Source: Cristatella mucedo (taxonomy: Eukaryota; Bryozoa; Phylactolaemata; Cristatellidae). Taken from it: a DNA stretch of 51,000 nt. A program made the translations under genes and the position numbers. Location of the stretch: positions 1,500,001-1,551,000 of the forward strand of contig WPIO01000052.1 of NCBI GenBank assembly GCA_009760855.2, written 5' to 3'. The stretch's first letter is position 1, and the number at the start of each line of letters is the position of its first letter. The notes under the pieces are model-generated. The model worked only from the letters and a program-made list of their open reading frames with translations, ran no database searches and was not told the origin of the DNA. Of the stretch, positions 22,371-34,403 are shown piece after piece.

Positions 22371-24113
22371 CCAATGTATCACAGGTTTACAACGGTGCAT
22401 ATGATTCGCCGGGTGTATACATTGTTAGAAAGCTGTGGGAAAGTTACCACGATGATGGAGCTTACATGCCATCTAGAATAAATTCAGTTTATTATTGGTA
22501 ATCACTAAAACCCCAAAAGTTATTAAAACATCTCGGCTGAAATGCTTCCAATTGCAGGTTTAGTAATGCACTGAAAACCAAACTGCCGTCCCATAAATTA
22601 CTAAATTATCATTTTCCTAATTCTGTTTTGAAAACGTAGGTGTCTCCTGTGTGCGAAATTCATTCAAAGAATCAGCATAGCATTCGCATACGTTAAAATA
22701 ATAAATACTTGCATTATCGAACTGCATACTTCAAAATATACTGGCTAGCAACTGATGTGGCTAAGCTTTTACGATCAAATGAAATGCTTGACTGATTGCT
22801 GCTTTACAATTTATTTCTAAATAATATTACTTAATTGAAAAATTCATTCGGACGGTGCGATACTATATTACTCTGACTCTTCCGTAAAATAGTGCGCTTT
22901 CCTTAAAAATAAGCACTCTATTGAACCATACAATTAAATTTGGTGCTTATGAAACATCTCAAAACCAAATTTAAGATTAAGCGCCTACGAGTGTCAAACA
23001 ACATACGTTCTTTCGGTTACGTGGGCCTCATTGCCTGTGGGTCAAATTTGCTTCGTTCAAATTGTATGGACCATCGCAAGTTGGTAAATGTAAGCGAGCC
23101 TAGCTTATTGCTATGCATTGTATTTTTTTCCGTATTTCTTCCTGATGCTAACGTTCAAATACTGGTGAATCTAAGCAGTGACTTCATCTTTAATATACAA
23201 TCAATTTACAGTCATTGATGTCACATTCCGACCGCTATCGACTCGATCGACTAAACTCAGGCATTTAGAAATGTTTTTTCAATCATGGGCGGACCACGAC
23301 GTGTTAGAATTCACTTCAGTGACTAACTTTACCGTGTGTTTTATGCTAGAAAGAAAGCTACAAAGATAGCTGAAAACCTATCACTTTAAATAGTTCCGAA
23401 AATACAATCCAGTTTCCTTCGACCTGGATGTAAATCGGATCCAATTAAAAACGAGGGGATGGATATTACTTTTCTTGCTAGTGACGCAGTAGCTATCGTA
23501 AAGCAATTTGGCAGGATATACAGCGTTTAATTTTTATAAAGTCGTTTTCTCTGAGTTACTACTTTTTTAGTTAATTGTAAGCAAGAATAATGATAATATA
23601 AAGAGAGGGTACAGTATTTACAAATTACGACTCCTTAGAAAAACGCTTGACGGTGGCTAGAGATCCCTAATAGCAAACTCGCCTTTAGTGGGGGCTATAG
23701 TCAAACATCTGCTCACATGAGTGGCGTTCCAACGAATTAACGGCCGACATTAACATTGCCATACATTCAAAGCTGAGCACCATTCAAATGGTTTCATATT
23801 CGATCACCTTAAGAATCTTCTCTTACACGTTCAACGCCATTCCGACTGTCATGCCGATGTGCAGGTCTGTACTTGGCACTGGCAAGTCACGACCGCAATT
23901 CTGGCTCAATCCGCTGCCTTCGTCATATATGTTCCTCGTAATATCCGTTATGACGATATACTCAGTTATACGCAAATGGAAGATATGAGCAGCCTGACGT
24001 GGATCCTTAATCTATTCGACTGCAGTTGGCTTATTATTTCGGAGTGAAGAAACCACTGAATAATTCGACAACCGTTTCGAATGAGGCAAACCGACTCACG
24101 TTAGAGACTCGCT
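22371..24113. other. Degenerate array sequence without a tRNA gene
   Basis: Spacer sequence of the array unit, recognisable by the blocks GGTGTCTCCTGT.TGCGA (about 22,640), CGTACGAGTGTCAA-like (about 22,985), GAGGGGATGGATATTACTTTT (about 23,453) and the minus-strand C-terminal frame remnant at 23,788-23,988. No tRNA locus is seen here, so part of the unit has been lost. Confidence 0.6.
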
Positions 24114-24118
24114 GGATA

Positions 24119-25357
24119 ATAATAATAATAATTCACTTGATAAAGCGCCCTCAGAGAACTTAATCTCTCTCTAGGCGCTTTATATTTGCTGTAAAGTGAA
24201 ATGCAATTGAATGGTAAGTAAAATCATGCTTGAAAAACAAACGAAATGAATAATATGGTAAGGGGTAACATGCACAGGGTCAGCATGCAAATGTGGTTAG
24301 TGGCAGCATGCACAGTGTCAGCACGCATTAGCACATTAAAGACGAATCACAGGGACCCACTAAATGTTGTCCTAAATAGGTGTGTTTTTAGGTTCCTTTA
24401 AATGTGGTCAGGTCAGGGGATGTTCTGACACAGGTCGGGAGGGAGTTCCATGCTTTGGGAGCATTTGAACTAAATGCACGGTCTCCAAAGGATTTAAGGT
24501 TTGTATGAGGTATTTCTAGACTGTTGGATTCCGAAAAGCGGGTGGTACGATGCTTGGCCTGATGGGGTAGTATATCTGACAGATAGGCTGGAGCCATAGA
24601 ATGAAGGGACCTAAAAGTGAGCGACAAAACCTTGAAGTCAATCCGTTGCTTGACTGGTAGCCAGTGCAAGTCGGCGAGAAGTGGAGTAATGTGGCAACTG
24701 CGATGCTCATGACAGACAAGCCTATCTTCAGAGTTTAGCACCAGCTGCAATCGCCTGATCGCACATGCTGGTAGGCCAGTAAGCAGTGAGTTGCAGAAGT
24801 CGAGACGGGATGTACCGAATGCATGAACTAACTTGGACGTGGTATCTTGATCTAAAAAAGCCCGAATTTTAGCAATGTTATGAAGCCGAAAAGAGGCGGA
24901 TTTGACTGTGGAGCTGATATGGTCGTCTAACGAGAGGTCGCTTTGGAATATGACACCTAGATTCCGAGCTGATTCGACAGGAGATATGCTGGCAGAGCCA
25001 GTTTTGAGAGTCAGCCTTTCCAATCTCTGGATCACACTGGGTTTGCCCATAATTAGTAAGTTAGTTTTATCATTGTTAAGTTTTAGAAAATTTTCTGCCA
25101 TCCATGTGTGGATGTCATCAATGCCTGCAGCTAGTGAGTTGAGAGAATTTGAGGTGCTCGAAGGCTGGGAGGGATCAAAGCAAAGGTACAACTGAGTGTA
25201 ATCCGCATAGAAGTGAAAGCCTAGATTGTGCTTGGCAATCACATCAGCAAGAGGCAGAGTATAAACCGTGAAAAGAACCGGACCTATCACGGAGCCCTGA
25301 GGTACTCCATATTTCAGAGGTACTTCAGATGATCTTTGTCAGATCTTTGTCATCTTT
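24119..25357 (-). mobile_element. 5'-truncated family 1 LINE, copy 2
   Basis: A 1.24-kb minus-strand insertion into a degenerate array unit. GGATA flanks it on both sides (24,114-24,118 and 25,358-25,362) as a probable target duplication. The 3' end is an AAT microsatellite followed by a strong hairpin (24,142-24,181, arms AAAGCGCC and GGCGCTTT). The 5' end lies inside the RT domain, just upstream of GVPQGSV, with a short repeated GATCTTTGTC motif at the junction. It is the best preserved family 1 copy here. Confidence 0.9.
24388..25290 (-). pseudogene. LINE reverse transcriptase C-terminal half
   Basis: About 300 open codons, continuous with GVPQGSV just upstream (to about 25,320). In order: IGPVLFTVYTLPLADVIAK, the palm motif FYADYTQLYLCFDPSQPS, AENFLKLNNDKTNLLIMG, ARNLGVIFQSDLSLDDHI, TSRLDFCNSLLTGLP, LHWLPVKQRIDFKVLSLTF, and KAWNSLPTCVR near the end. 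This is the standard RT thumb and C-terminal region of CR1/L2 LINEs. The FYADD box has become FYADY, so the second catalytic aspartate is lost. The frame stops at TTFKGT, a little before the expected end. The element lacks its 5' half and is dead. Confidence 0.92.
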
Positions 25358-25895
25358 GGATAGTGAGGCATTTCGCTCCCTGGTAATTTCTTATAAACTT
25401 CACTTGCATTGACGCTCCAGGAAAGCAATCATTCCACGATGCTTGTTAACCTTCTATAGTTGGTAACCGCATTGCACAAGTTTTTGTTCTAGATTGTATC
25501 TTCTCTCACGTAATCCCTGTAAATGAGTCGTGCTGCATCGTGCTTACATTTCACGTTTCCCGTTCACGATTGACTTCGTGGTAGTAACTCTTTGGTGGCA
25601 CGGTTTAAAGATAGCCCTAAGCGCGAGCATGGTTAGCTTTCGTCAACACTGGTTGACAGCGTGATCAAGCTAAAGAGTCAACCAAGATAACCTTAAGCTA
25701 TTAACCGTCGTTAAGCCATTCTTTTTGCAAGGATATGTGTAGCTCAAATACGAAGTTACGTTCTCATACCTAGATATGTAGAAGACTAATACTACTGATC
25801 ATATCCGTTTATAAATGCACCAGATTGTTTTGCAAAGCTGCATTTAATGCTGGGGTATATGAATTTCAAGTTACATTCAATTCTCGTTCAAAGTA

Positions 25896-25967
25896 GGTTC
25901 CAAAGTTTATTGGTTAGCACTTTGGACTTTGAATCTAGCAATCCGAGTTCAAATCTCGTCGGAACCT
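25896..25967 (+). pseudogene. tRNA-Gln (TTG) pseudogene
   Basis: 72-nt relative with a TTG anticodon. The A-box region is altered (CAAAGTTTATTGG instead of CATGGTGTAATGG) and the acceptor stem has a terminal A-C mismatch. The T-arm loop is normal. Function is unlikely. Confidence 0.8.
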
Positions 25968-26890
25968 ATATTTTACGGTAAACTTAGACGACGGTAATCC
26001 TTCCTGCAATCGAACTAGATTCGTTTAAATTTTTTCGCAAGCGCACATTCCACGTCTTTTCAAATCCGGCATGTTACCTCTGGTGGTCGATATTTAAGCA
26101 GGTGCAGGTAGGCAGCTTCACTATTGTCTGAATAACGTGTTCAGTAGCCATTCCTTGAATTCAACATTAAACAACCAAGGAGGTACGTAGATTCACTTGG
26201 TAATTGTAGCGTAGCTGCTGCTCAAGACTATATAGTAAGTCGCCTATGATCTAGTATTTGATAGTGTAAGATAAGATAAAAGCAAAGATACAGATAAAGC
26301 AAAGATAAAAGCACATACGTCCCAGCTGAATAGGAAACTATAAGTCCTGATGAAGATCTCACTTTGAATGATAATATGCATTTGGAGTTTCGCTCGTTAA
26401 AGCTCGCTTTAAATGTAATGTCATCTTGGCGATTGTAGTTTGACCTTGGTCCTTCACTAACAGAGGAATTGATTCGACTCTGTGTGCTCACCCTAGTTAA
26501 ATGGTGTAGTTAACTCCTGACAAACTTTCGTACTTCCCTGTTCATTATTTAGGTCAAGGTACTAACTGGTCGGTGGTACTTGACGATGGCCCTAAGCGTC
26601 TGCCAGGCGGGCTTTTATTTACACAGGTTACCCTTGTCAGTATGCATACATGTAATACAAGGTAATCTATCTCTGTCCGTAACTCTACAAAGTCATAGAG
26701 ACCATGTGGGTGTTAGGCAGGAGAGTTTTCTATAGCACACTCACAGCCTAAGCGGCTTTCGGTACGCATTCGGTAGCCATCATACTTCGAGCAAAGAGAA
26801 AGGTGGAAGCGTATCAGAGTCAGGAGAGTAGTTGAGGTAGTGAGTAGCAGAGAAGTAGCAGCTCAGGACCTCTGAAAAAGATGTGCCATG

Positions 26891-27133
26891 TCACAGTAGG
26901 AGAGTAGTTGTCGTTGCATAACAATTGTGGAAGCGAGTTCCACAGTCTAGGACCTGCAGAGCTAAACCTCTGTCGCTAACTGTCTTTAAGCTGAGGAATG
27001 GGACAGCTAATTTATTGTTCACACAGGAACTCAGTACGTGCACAGGGTGAAACTCATGCAGCAGTTCAGCTAGGTACGAAGGAGCGAAGCCATGGCGGGC
27101 TTTGAAGGTCCGCGTGTGAACTTTGCTCTGCAT
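26891..27133 (-). pseudogene. LINE C-terminal coding remnant
   Basis: About 80 codons of the family 2 C-terminal region: QSKVHTRTFKARHGFAPSYL, AELLHEFHPVHVLSSCVNNK, LAVPFLSLKTVSDRG. It matches the same segment in the copy at 15,025-15,677. It is out of frame with the RT piece at 27,328-27,909 and part of the same inactive insertion. Confidence 0.8.
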
Positions 27134-27327
27134 CCTTCACTCAACCAGCAACCATCCTAGCTCTTTCAGCAAAGGTGACACGTGCTGAAACCGCTGGGAC
27201 TTGAAGACCAGGCTTACAGCCATATTCATAGTCTGCTGTAGTGGCATAATGGCTTTCTTTGGCAGCCCAGCCAAAATGGAATTACAATAACCAAGACGAG
27301 ACATAACTAATGAGCTAGTTAAATTTT

Positions 27328-27909
27328 TTACAAGCCATGTGGGAGATAGCTCCTAATGTTGGAAATAGATCGGACGTGATGGCTTGCTGTAGAAGCAGTC
27401 TTCTGAATGAAGCTTATAGAATTGAGGCAGCTGTCGAAAACGACACCTAAATTTCGAGCACGTGGTGAAGGTCGCACAACAGCATCACCTATTAGAAGAG
27501 TAAAGCTTTTTATTCTAGCCACACGCTTAGGGTGTCCAATGAGCACCAGTTTGGTTTTATTGTCATTTAATTTTAGGAAGTTTTCCGATATCCTGGATCG
27601 AATATCGGCAAGGCAAGCATTCAGTTTCTCAGTTGCTGCAGCAGATTCCGACGGTTTAAATGACAAATACAACTGAGTATCGACAGCATAGAAGTGATAT
27701 CCTATTCCATGGGCCTTAATCACTTTTTCCAGAGGTTGTGTATAAATGGAGAACAGCAAGGGTCCGAGTACAGACCCTTGAGGGACTCCACAGGTGACCC
27801 TTCTCATGTCTGAGACCTGACCCCCACACGACACGGATTGAACACGATCAGACAAGTATGATTTAAAACACGCCTGTGCTTCGTCTGCCAGACCGATCGT
27901 TGTTCTCAA
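27328..27909 (-). pseudogene. LINE reverse transcriptase palm and thumb fragment
   Basis: About 193 codons: ACFKSYLSDRVQSV, VTCGVPQGSVLGPLLFSIYT, then FYAVDTQLYLSFKPSES, ENFLKLNDNKTKLVLIGHPK, ARNLGVVFDSCLNSISFIQK and SISNIRSYLPHGL. The catalytic FYADD box reads FYAVD, losing the first Asp of the pair, so the enzyme is inactive. The upstream RT part (FHSGFKRQHSTETALLRI) is recognisable at about 27,960-28,090 but frameshifted. Confidence 0.92.
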
Positions 27910-28206
27910 TCGTTCAAGCAGAACCTCGTGATCAATGGCTGTCGAAGGCAGCAGACAGATCTAGCAGAGCTAGGGCAGTGACATTCCGTCGTCGTTACCA
28001 CGTAGAATGGCATTGTTAATGCGGAGGAGAGCAGTTTCAGTAGAGTGCTGCCTTTTGAACCCTGAATGAAATGTTTCTGACATTCCATTATTTCTAATAT
28101 GCTCAACTAGCTGCTTAGCAACAATTTTTTTAAGAATCTTTGATAAGAACGGAAGAAGGGAAACTGGATGATAGTTTGCTAGGATCTCTGTGTCTAATCA
28201 AGGCTT

Positions 28207-28572
28207 TTAAAGAATTGGTCTAACGATTGCCGATTTGAAGAAATTGAGGACGAACCCTTTTCCCAAAGAAGCATTAAAAATGTTAGTTATGGCAGGAATA
28301 AGTCGGTCTGCTAGTGAAGACCACAGAGATGAAAGTATAGGGTCTTCAGGAGGCGAATTCTTTTTGCTAGACCTTAATAAGGCCGCCACAGCCCAGGCAG
28401 AAACATCGGGGAACCTCGTAAGGAAGGTCACAGGTTGAGGAACGGCGATTGCTTTGGTCGGAGGGGGCCTAATGGAGGCACGAATGTGCACACATTTTTC
28501 AGTAAACAAACATGAAAACTTGTCGGCTGAGCCCATAATATCTGGGGAGTCAGACCTCACAGCATTAGCCAG
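28207..28572 (-). pseudogene. LINE pre-RT linker fragment
   Basis: Within the open frame that ends at 28,207, the LINE-derived part starts at about 28,572: KFSCLFTEKCVHIRASIR, FLTRFPDVSAWAVAALLR, DPILSSLWSSLADRLIPAIT, NIFNASLGKGFVLNFFKSAI. This is the region between endonuclease and RT in such LINEs (the ITNIFNASL...FKSAIV block precedes NYRPVS). The first part of the open frame, upstream of 28,580, is array sequence, so the apparent 163-codon frame is a chance fusion across the insertion edge. Confidence 0.8.
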
Positions 28573-28802
28573 TACATGTCTAAACAAGCCGACATGCTTG
28601 ATATTAGAGGAGGTTGGCAAGTCGTTCAATTCCCAATGAGTCGCAAAGCTCCTACAAGACTTTAAGATCCCATTGAAATGCACGCAGAAGACCAACAATA
28701 AAAATCATATGCGTTTGAAAATGCACCAGTGCATTTATTCGCATTAAGAATAAAATTGGCATGTGGGAGATTTTAATTACATTGCAAATCTCGGTATAAG
28801 GA

Positions 28803-28874
28803 GGTTCCATGGTGCAATGGTGAGCACTTCGGACTCTGAATCCGGCAATCCAAGTTCAAATCTCGGTGAAACCT
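28803..28874 (+). pseudogene. tRNA-Gln (CTG), probably degenerate
   Basis: 72 nt with a normal anticodon arm (CTCTGAA loop) and a D-stem improved by T to C (GTGC/GCAC). The acceptor stem has a C-A mismatch (TGAAACC) and the T-stem an A-C mismatch (CCAAG/CTCGG). Two stem clashes make normal function doubtful. Confidence 0.7.
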
Positions 28875-29390
28875 ATATTTTACTCGAATTTGTAAAGATG
28901 GTAATTATTTGTGCGATTGGATCAGGTTCGTTTTGACGTCAGCAATAGCCTAAAATCTTTGTCCTTTCAGGAAGTCAATGTCACCTTAGGTAGCCAATGT
29001 TAGAAAATTGCCCGAGCTTGGACTCCTCACCGTCGCATTGCTATGTTAAGTAGCCATTCTCGGAAATTCTCTTCGTAATGACAAGATGTTATCTAAATTT
29101 AATGAATCTTTGGTGCTTAGGTGCTGCTCTGGAGTAAATTCTAAGCTGCCGTTGGACCTAATATTTGATAATGTCGAGACATCGCTTGTTCAGCTGAGCA
29201 ACGTACGATTCTAGACAACGTTCGAGGCTGCAACTATATATCAAATATATATTCGAGGATGCAACTATAACCATAACATTATCGCCTTGAGTAAGGGGGC
29301 GATAGTCTAACATCAGCTTACATGAGTGGCATTCCAACGATAGAACGGAACATTAACATTGTCATGCATTCAAAGCTAAGTATCATTTAA

Positions 29391-29913
29391 ATGGTTTCAT
29401 ATTCGATCAGCTTAAGAATCTTCTCTTACACGTTCAACGCCATTCCGAGTGTTGAGCCGATGTGCAGGTGTGTATTTGGCACTGGCAAGTCAGGAACGAA
29501 ATTCTCGCTCGATCCTCTGCCTTCGTCATATACGTTCCTCATAATATCCGTTATGACGATATACATAGTAAAACGGAAAAGGAAGATGTGAGCAGCCTGA
29601 CGTTGATACTTTATCTATTCGACTGCAGCTGGCTGATTATTTCGGAGCGAAAAAACCGCTGAATAAATCGAAAACTATTTCTAATTAAGAAAACCGATAG
29701 AAGTTAAACACTTGCCGGATAGTGAAGCATTTCGCTCCCTTGGAATTTCTTAAATTCTACTCCTGCTTTGGCACTCCTTAAAAGCAGCCGTTCCATGCTG
29801 TTTGTTAGTTTTCTATGTATTTTAGCCGCATCTCAATAATTTTTGGTCCATCTTTTATCTTCTCTCATATAATCCCAGTAGACGAGTCGTGCTGCCCCGT
29901 GCTTAAATTTCAT
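29391..29913 (-). pseudogene. Embedded frame pair, old unit (broken)
   Basis: Minus-strand remnants of the two reading frames carried by array units. The N-terminal part starts at 29,913 (MKFKHGAARLVYWDYMREDK) and has a stop after WTKNY. The C-terminal part has a stop before EKILKLIEYET. Compared with the 38.9-39.4 kb unit many residues differ, yet the start, the block order and the C-terminal stop are shared. Function is unknown. Confidence 0.5.
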
Positions 29914-30255
29914 GTTTTCCGTTTAAGATTGAGGTCGTGGTAGTCACTGGTCAGTGGCACGACATAACGATGGCCCAAAGCGTGTGCTTGGTGGGCTTTC
30001 GTCTACACTAGTTGCTAACGTGCTCATGCTAAATAGTCAAGCAAGATAACCTGAATGTTATTAAACATCGTTAGGCAGTTCTTTTTGCAACAATTTTTGA
30101 AACTTTACAACGAAGATACGATCCCATAGCTAAATATGTAGATGACCAATTAAACTGATAATATCCGTTGTTAAATGCACCAGATTGTTTTGTGAAGCCC
30201 CTTGTGATGCTGGCGTCTTATTATTTGAAATCACATTGAATTCCCATTCAAAGAA

Positions 30256-30327
30256 GGTTCCATGGTGTAATGGTTAGCACTTCGGAATTTGAATCCAGCA
30301 ATTCGACTTCAAATCTCGGTGAAACCT
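30256..30327 (+). pseudogene. tRNA-Gln (TTG) pseudogene
   Basis: 72 nt, TTG anticodon, but position 32 is A and the anticodon stem has a C-A clash (TCGGA/TCCAG). The T-stem is disrupted (TTCGA) and the acceptor stem has a C-A mismatch. It lies 1,253 bp before the next CTG-type locus, the usual TTG-to-CTG spacing. Confidence 0.8.
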
Positions 30328-31508
30328 ATATTTTGCGGGAATCTTAGAGGATGATATTCCTACCTGCAATCGAACTAGATTCGTTTTTGTTCTCTCTGCA
30401 AGCGCACATTCTATTTATTTTCAACTAGTACATGTCCCCTAACGTGTTCGCTATTTATGCAGGCACATGTAGGCAGCTTCATTATTGTCTGAATAATGTA
30501 TTCAGGAGCCATTCCTGGAATTCCATTTCTGGCAACGAACGTGGCCCGTAGATTCACTTAGTGATTTTTGCCTAGCTGCTGCTCTACACTATGAAGAAAG
30601 TCGCCTAGGATCTTGTATTTGATAGTGTTGAGAAATTCCTTGTTCACCAGAGAAATCTACGTTGCAAGCCATCGTGCTAGCCTGAGACAGCTGCTTGCTG
30701 TGAATGACGCATGATTTCCAAAACCTCCCAGCTGGAAAACAACCTGGGAAGTACGAAGTAAAAAGTATCAGAAATACGTTTTCAGCCTAAAAATAAACTT
30801 TGAAAGATCTTAGGACCTAGGTACTTTGTAAGGTTGTTACGTGTAATCATACAACTCAATACGTTCAAAAGTAAACGGATACGTATGAACAGTGATAGCT
30901 TGTAAGAAGAAAAGCTACTAACACAACCACGCAAAGATAAAGCAGATACGTCCCTGCTGAATATAAAACTACAATTCCAAATACATAAATCAATTTGACT
31001 GATTTAACGCACTTAGAGTTTCGTTAGTTAAGGCTCGTGCTTTATCAAAAGTCATCTAGGTGATTATAGTTTGACCTCGGTACTTTACAAGCAGAGGAAA
31101 TGACCCGACTCTCTGCACTCACCCAATTTAAACAGTTTCGTTGACTCCTGAAAACCATTCGTACATCCCTGTTCGTGCTTTAGTTCACGGTACTAACTTG
31201 TCGGTCGTGCCACTTGACGATTGCCCTCGGTATCTGCCAGGCATGCTTACATTTACCCAGGTTACCCCTGTCATTATGCATACATGTCCAAGTAAGGCGA
31301 CAAGCTTGATATTAGAGGAGGTTTAGAAGTCGTTCAATTCCCAATGAGTCGCAAAGCTCCTTGAAGACTTTAAGATACAATCGCAATGCATCCGGATATC
31401 AACGATAAAAATCATAGTCATTTAAAAAACACCGGCGTCTTCATTCACATTGCAAATTAAGTTGGCGTGTTGGAGATTTGAATTTATTTGAATTTCTCGG
31501 TATAACAA

Positions 31509-31580
31509 GGTTTTATGGTGCAATGGTGATCGCTTCGGACTCTGAATCAGGCAAACCGAGTTAAAATCTCGGTGGAAACT
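31509..31580 (+). pseudogene. tRNA-Gln (CTG) pseudogene
   Basis: Starts GGTTTTA and ends TGGAAACT. The D-stem has changed (GATCGC), the anticodon stem has a G-A clash (TCGGA/TCAGG), and the T-loop reads TTAAAAT, destroying the B box. Clearly dead. Confidence 0.85.
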
Positions 31581-33324
31581 ATATTTTACTCGAATTTGGA
31601 AATACGGTAATTTCTTGTGCAATTAAATCAGGTTCGTTTTCACGGCAACACTAACATGGATCTTCTTTCGTCGTTTCAAAAAGTAAATGTCACCTTAAGT
31701 AGCCGATCTAGTAGATATTCAGTTCTTTTATTGGGAATCACGTAAACCGCAAAAATCATTATAAAAAAAGGCTGACATTCTTCTAATATTTATTAATCAT
31801 ACACTTAAAACTGAATCATACGCTTAATCATACACTTAAAACTGAACGGCCGTCCCATAACTTACTAAATTACCATTATCCTAATTCTGTTTTGAAAAAG
31901 TAGGTGTCTCCTGTATGCGAATTTCTTTCATGGAAGCTGCATTGCATTCGCGTACTATTGAAATGATAAAATACTTGTAGTATCGAACTCCGCACTTAAA
32001 TACATAAATCCCAGCTGCACATGTGGCAAACATTTTACGATCAAATGAGTTGCTTCTATAATTGTAGCTTTTTAATTCATTTCTAATTATTATTACTTAA
32101 TTTAGAAATACATTAGGACAGTGTGGTACTATATAACGCTTCTTGTTCTATAAAAAAGTTCATTTTCCCCAAAATTAAGAGCTTTATTGAACCATATAAA
32201 TACCTTTTGCACTGATGAAACATCTCAAAATGTAATTTAAGACTCAGTGCGTACGAGTGTCAAGCATCATACGTTCTTTTTCTTACTTGGGCCCCATTGT
32301 TTGTGGCTCAAAGTCAGTTCATTCAAATTGCATGGACCAACGCAAGTCAGTCAATGTAATCGAGCCTAGATTATTGCAATGCTATATAAGTTTTTCCCTG
32401 TTTCTCCCTGCAGCTAACGCCTAAATAATGGAAAATCTCAGTAGTGTCTTCATCTTTAACGTACAATCAATTTACAGTCACCGATGTCACTTTCCGGCCG
32501 CAGTTAACAAGTTTGACTAAACTCTGGCGTTTAGAAGTTTTTTCCAGCTCGGGCAAACAATGATGTGTAAGAATCCACCTCATTATTAACATTTGCAGTG
32601 TATTTTATTGAAGAATTAAGCGAAAATGATGGCTTAAAACCTATCATTTTAAATAGTTCAAAAAAACTAACCCATTTTCCTTTGACCTCGATTTAAATTG
32701 CATCCAATTACAAACGAGGGGATGGATATTGCTTTTGAAGTTAGTAATGCGATAGCAATAAAAAAGTGATTTAGCAGGATATGCAGCGTTTAATTTTTGT
32801 AAAGTCGGTTTCTCTGAGTTTTTACCTTTTTACTGGCTTGTAAGCAAGGGTAATCATAATGTCAACAGGTGAATGGTATTTAGCAATTACAACTCTTCAG
32901 GACGCTTGACGGTGGCAGGAGAGTCCTAATAAGAATTTCGCCTTTAGCAGGGCGATAACCCAACATCCGGTCTAACGAGTGGTGTTCCAACTATTGAACG
33001 GTCGACACCAACACATATTCGATCAGGTAGGATATAAAATAAAGAACTACTACCAATCTAAACACTGATTGTCGCCAACTCGTGTAGCAAAATCAAAATA
33101 ACAACAATAGTAGGCATTCATAGGTTTCATGTTCGATCACCTTAAGAATCTTCTCATCCACGTTCAACGCCAATCCGATTGTCACGCCAAAGTGAAGGCC
33201 TGTTCCTGACACTGGCAAGTCACAACCACAAGTCTCCCACAATCCGCTGCCCTCGAAGTCTTTGTTACTCAATTAAAGTTGGCGTGTTGGAATTTTAATT
33301 GCATTGAAATTCTCGGTAAAAGGA

Positions 33325-33396
33325 GGTTCCATGGTGTATTGATGAGCACTTCGGACTCTGAATCCGGAAATCCGAGTTCAAATTTCGGTGGAACCT
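33325..33396 (+). pseudogene. tRNA-Gln (CTG), degenerate D-loop
   Basis: Acceptor, anticodon and T stems are nearly intact (one G-U in the T-stem). The D-loop reads ATTGATGA instead of AATGGTGA, so the conserved GG pair is lost and the A box weakened. It is 1,816 bp after the previous CTG locus, so the intervening TTG gene and spacer were deleted. Confidence 0.7.
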
Positions 33397-34403
33397 ATAT
33401 TTTACTCGAATTTGGAAATATGGTAACTTCTTGTGCAATTAAATCAGGTTCGTTTTCATGGCAACATTACCAATGATTTTCTTACGTCGTTTCAAGAAGT
33501 ACATGTCTCCATACGTTGCCAATCTAGTAATAATTCAGTTCCTTATTAGTAATCACTTAAACCCCGTGAATCATTACAAAACATCTAGGTGGACATTCTT
33601 CTAATTTTAGGCTTACTAATACACTGAAAACTAAACGGACATCCCATAACTTACTAAATTATCACTATCCTAATTCTGTTTTGAAAAAGTAGGTGTCTCC
33701 TATATGCGATATTCATTCATAGAAGCTGCATTGCATTCGCCTTCTACTAAATTGATAAAATACTTGTATTATCGAACTGCGTACTTCAACACATAAGTCC
33801 CAGAAGCACAGGTGGCAAAGCGTCTACGATCAAATGAGTTGCTTCAAAAATTGCAGCAAAATATTTATTTGTAGTTACTGTGACCTAATTGAAAAATACA
33901 TTGGGATACTACGGTACTATAATACTCTCACTGTTTCATAAAATAGTGCGTTTTCCCTACAATTAAGCACCGTCTTAGACCTTAAAAATAAATTTGGCAC
34001 TTATGAAACATCTCAAAACCGAATTTAAGATTTAGTGCCTACGAGTGTCAAGCAATATACGTTCTTCTGCTTACGTGGGCCTCATTGATTCTGGGTCAAA
34101 GTAACTTCATTCAAATTTCATGGACCAACGCAATCAGTAAATGTAATCGAGCCTAGATTATTGCAATGCAATATAGGTTTTCCGTAATTCTTCTTGACGC
34201 TAAAACTCACATACCGGCAAATCTTAGTAGTGACTTCATCTTTAACGTTAAATGTATGTACAGTCACCAATGTGACTTTTCAACCGCAATCGGCTAGTTT
34301 GACTAACCTCTGGCATTTAACAAAAAAAGTTTCCTACTCGGGCGAGCAATGCTGTGTAAGAATCGACCTCAGTGATACCGTTTTCAGTGCTTTCAATCGT
34401 GGA

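Larger units (their letters stand above)
26654..28572 (-). mobile_element. 5'-truncated family 2 LINE
   Basis: A 1.92-kb minus-strand insertion in an array unit, between the GCATACATGT and AAGCCGACATGCTTGAT landmarks that are adjacent in intact units. TACATGT flanks it at 26,647-26,653 and 28,573-28,579 as a target duplication. The 3' end (left) carries the family terminus related to GTTACGGACAGAGATAGATT. The coding part runs leftwards from about 28,570: linker, RT, then C-terminal region, split over frames by indels and stops. It is the longest family 2 copy in the window. Confidence 0.9.

Noticed and set aside
24902-25195. Plus-strand open frame of 97 codons inside LINE copy 2
   Set aside because: It is the antisense shadow of the reverse transcriptase frame on the minus strand.
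28573-28698. Start of an apparent 163-codon frame running into the LINE
   Set aside because: These codons come from tRNA-array sequence next to the insertion edge. The same stretch gives short minus frames in every unit and is not coding.
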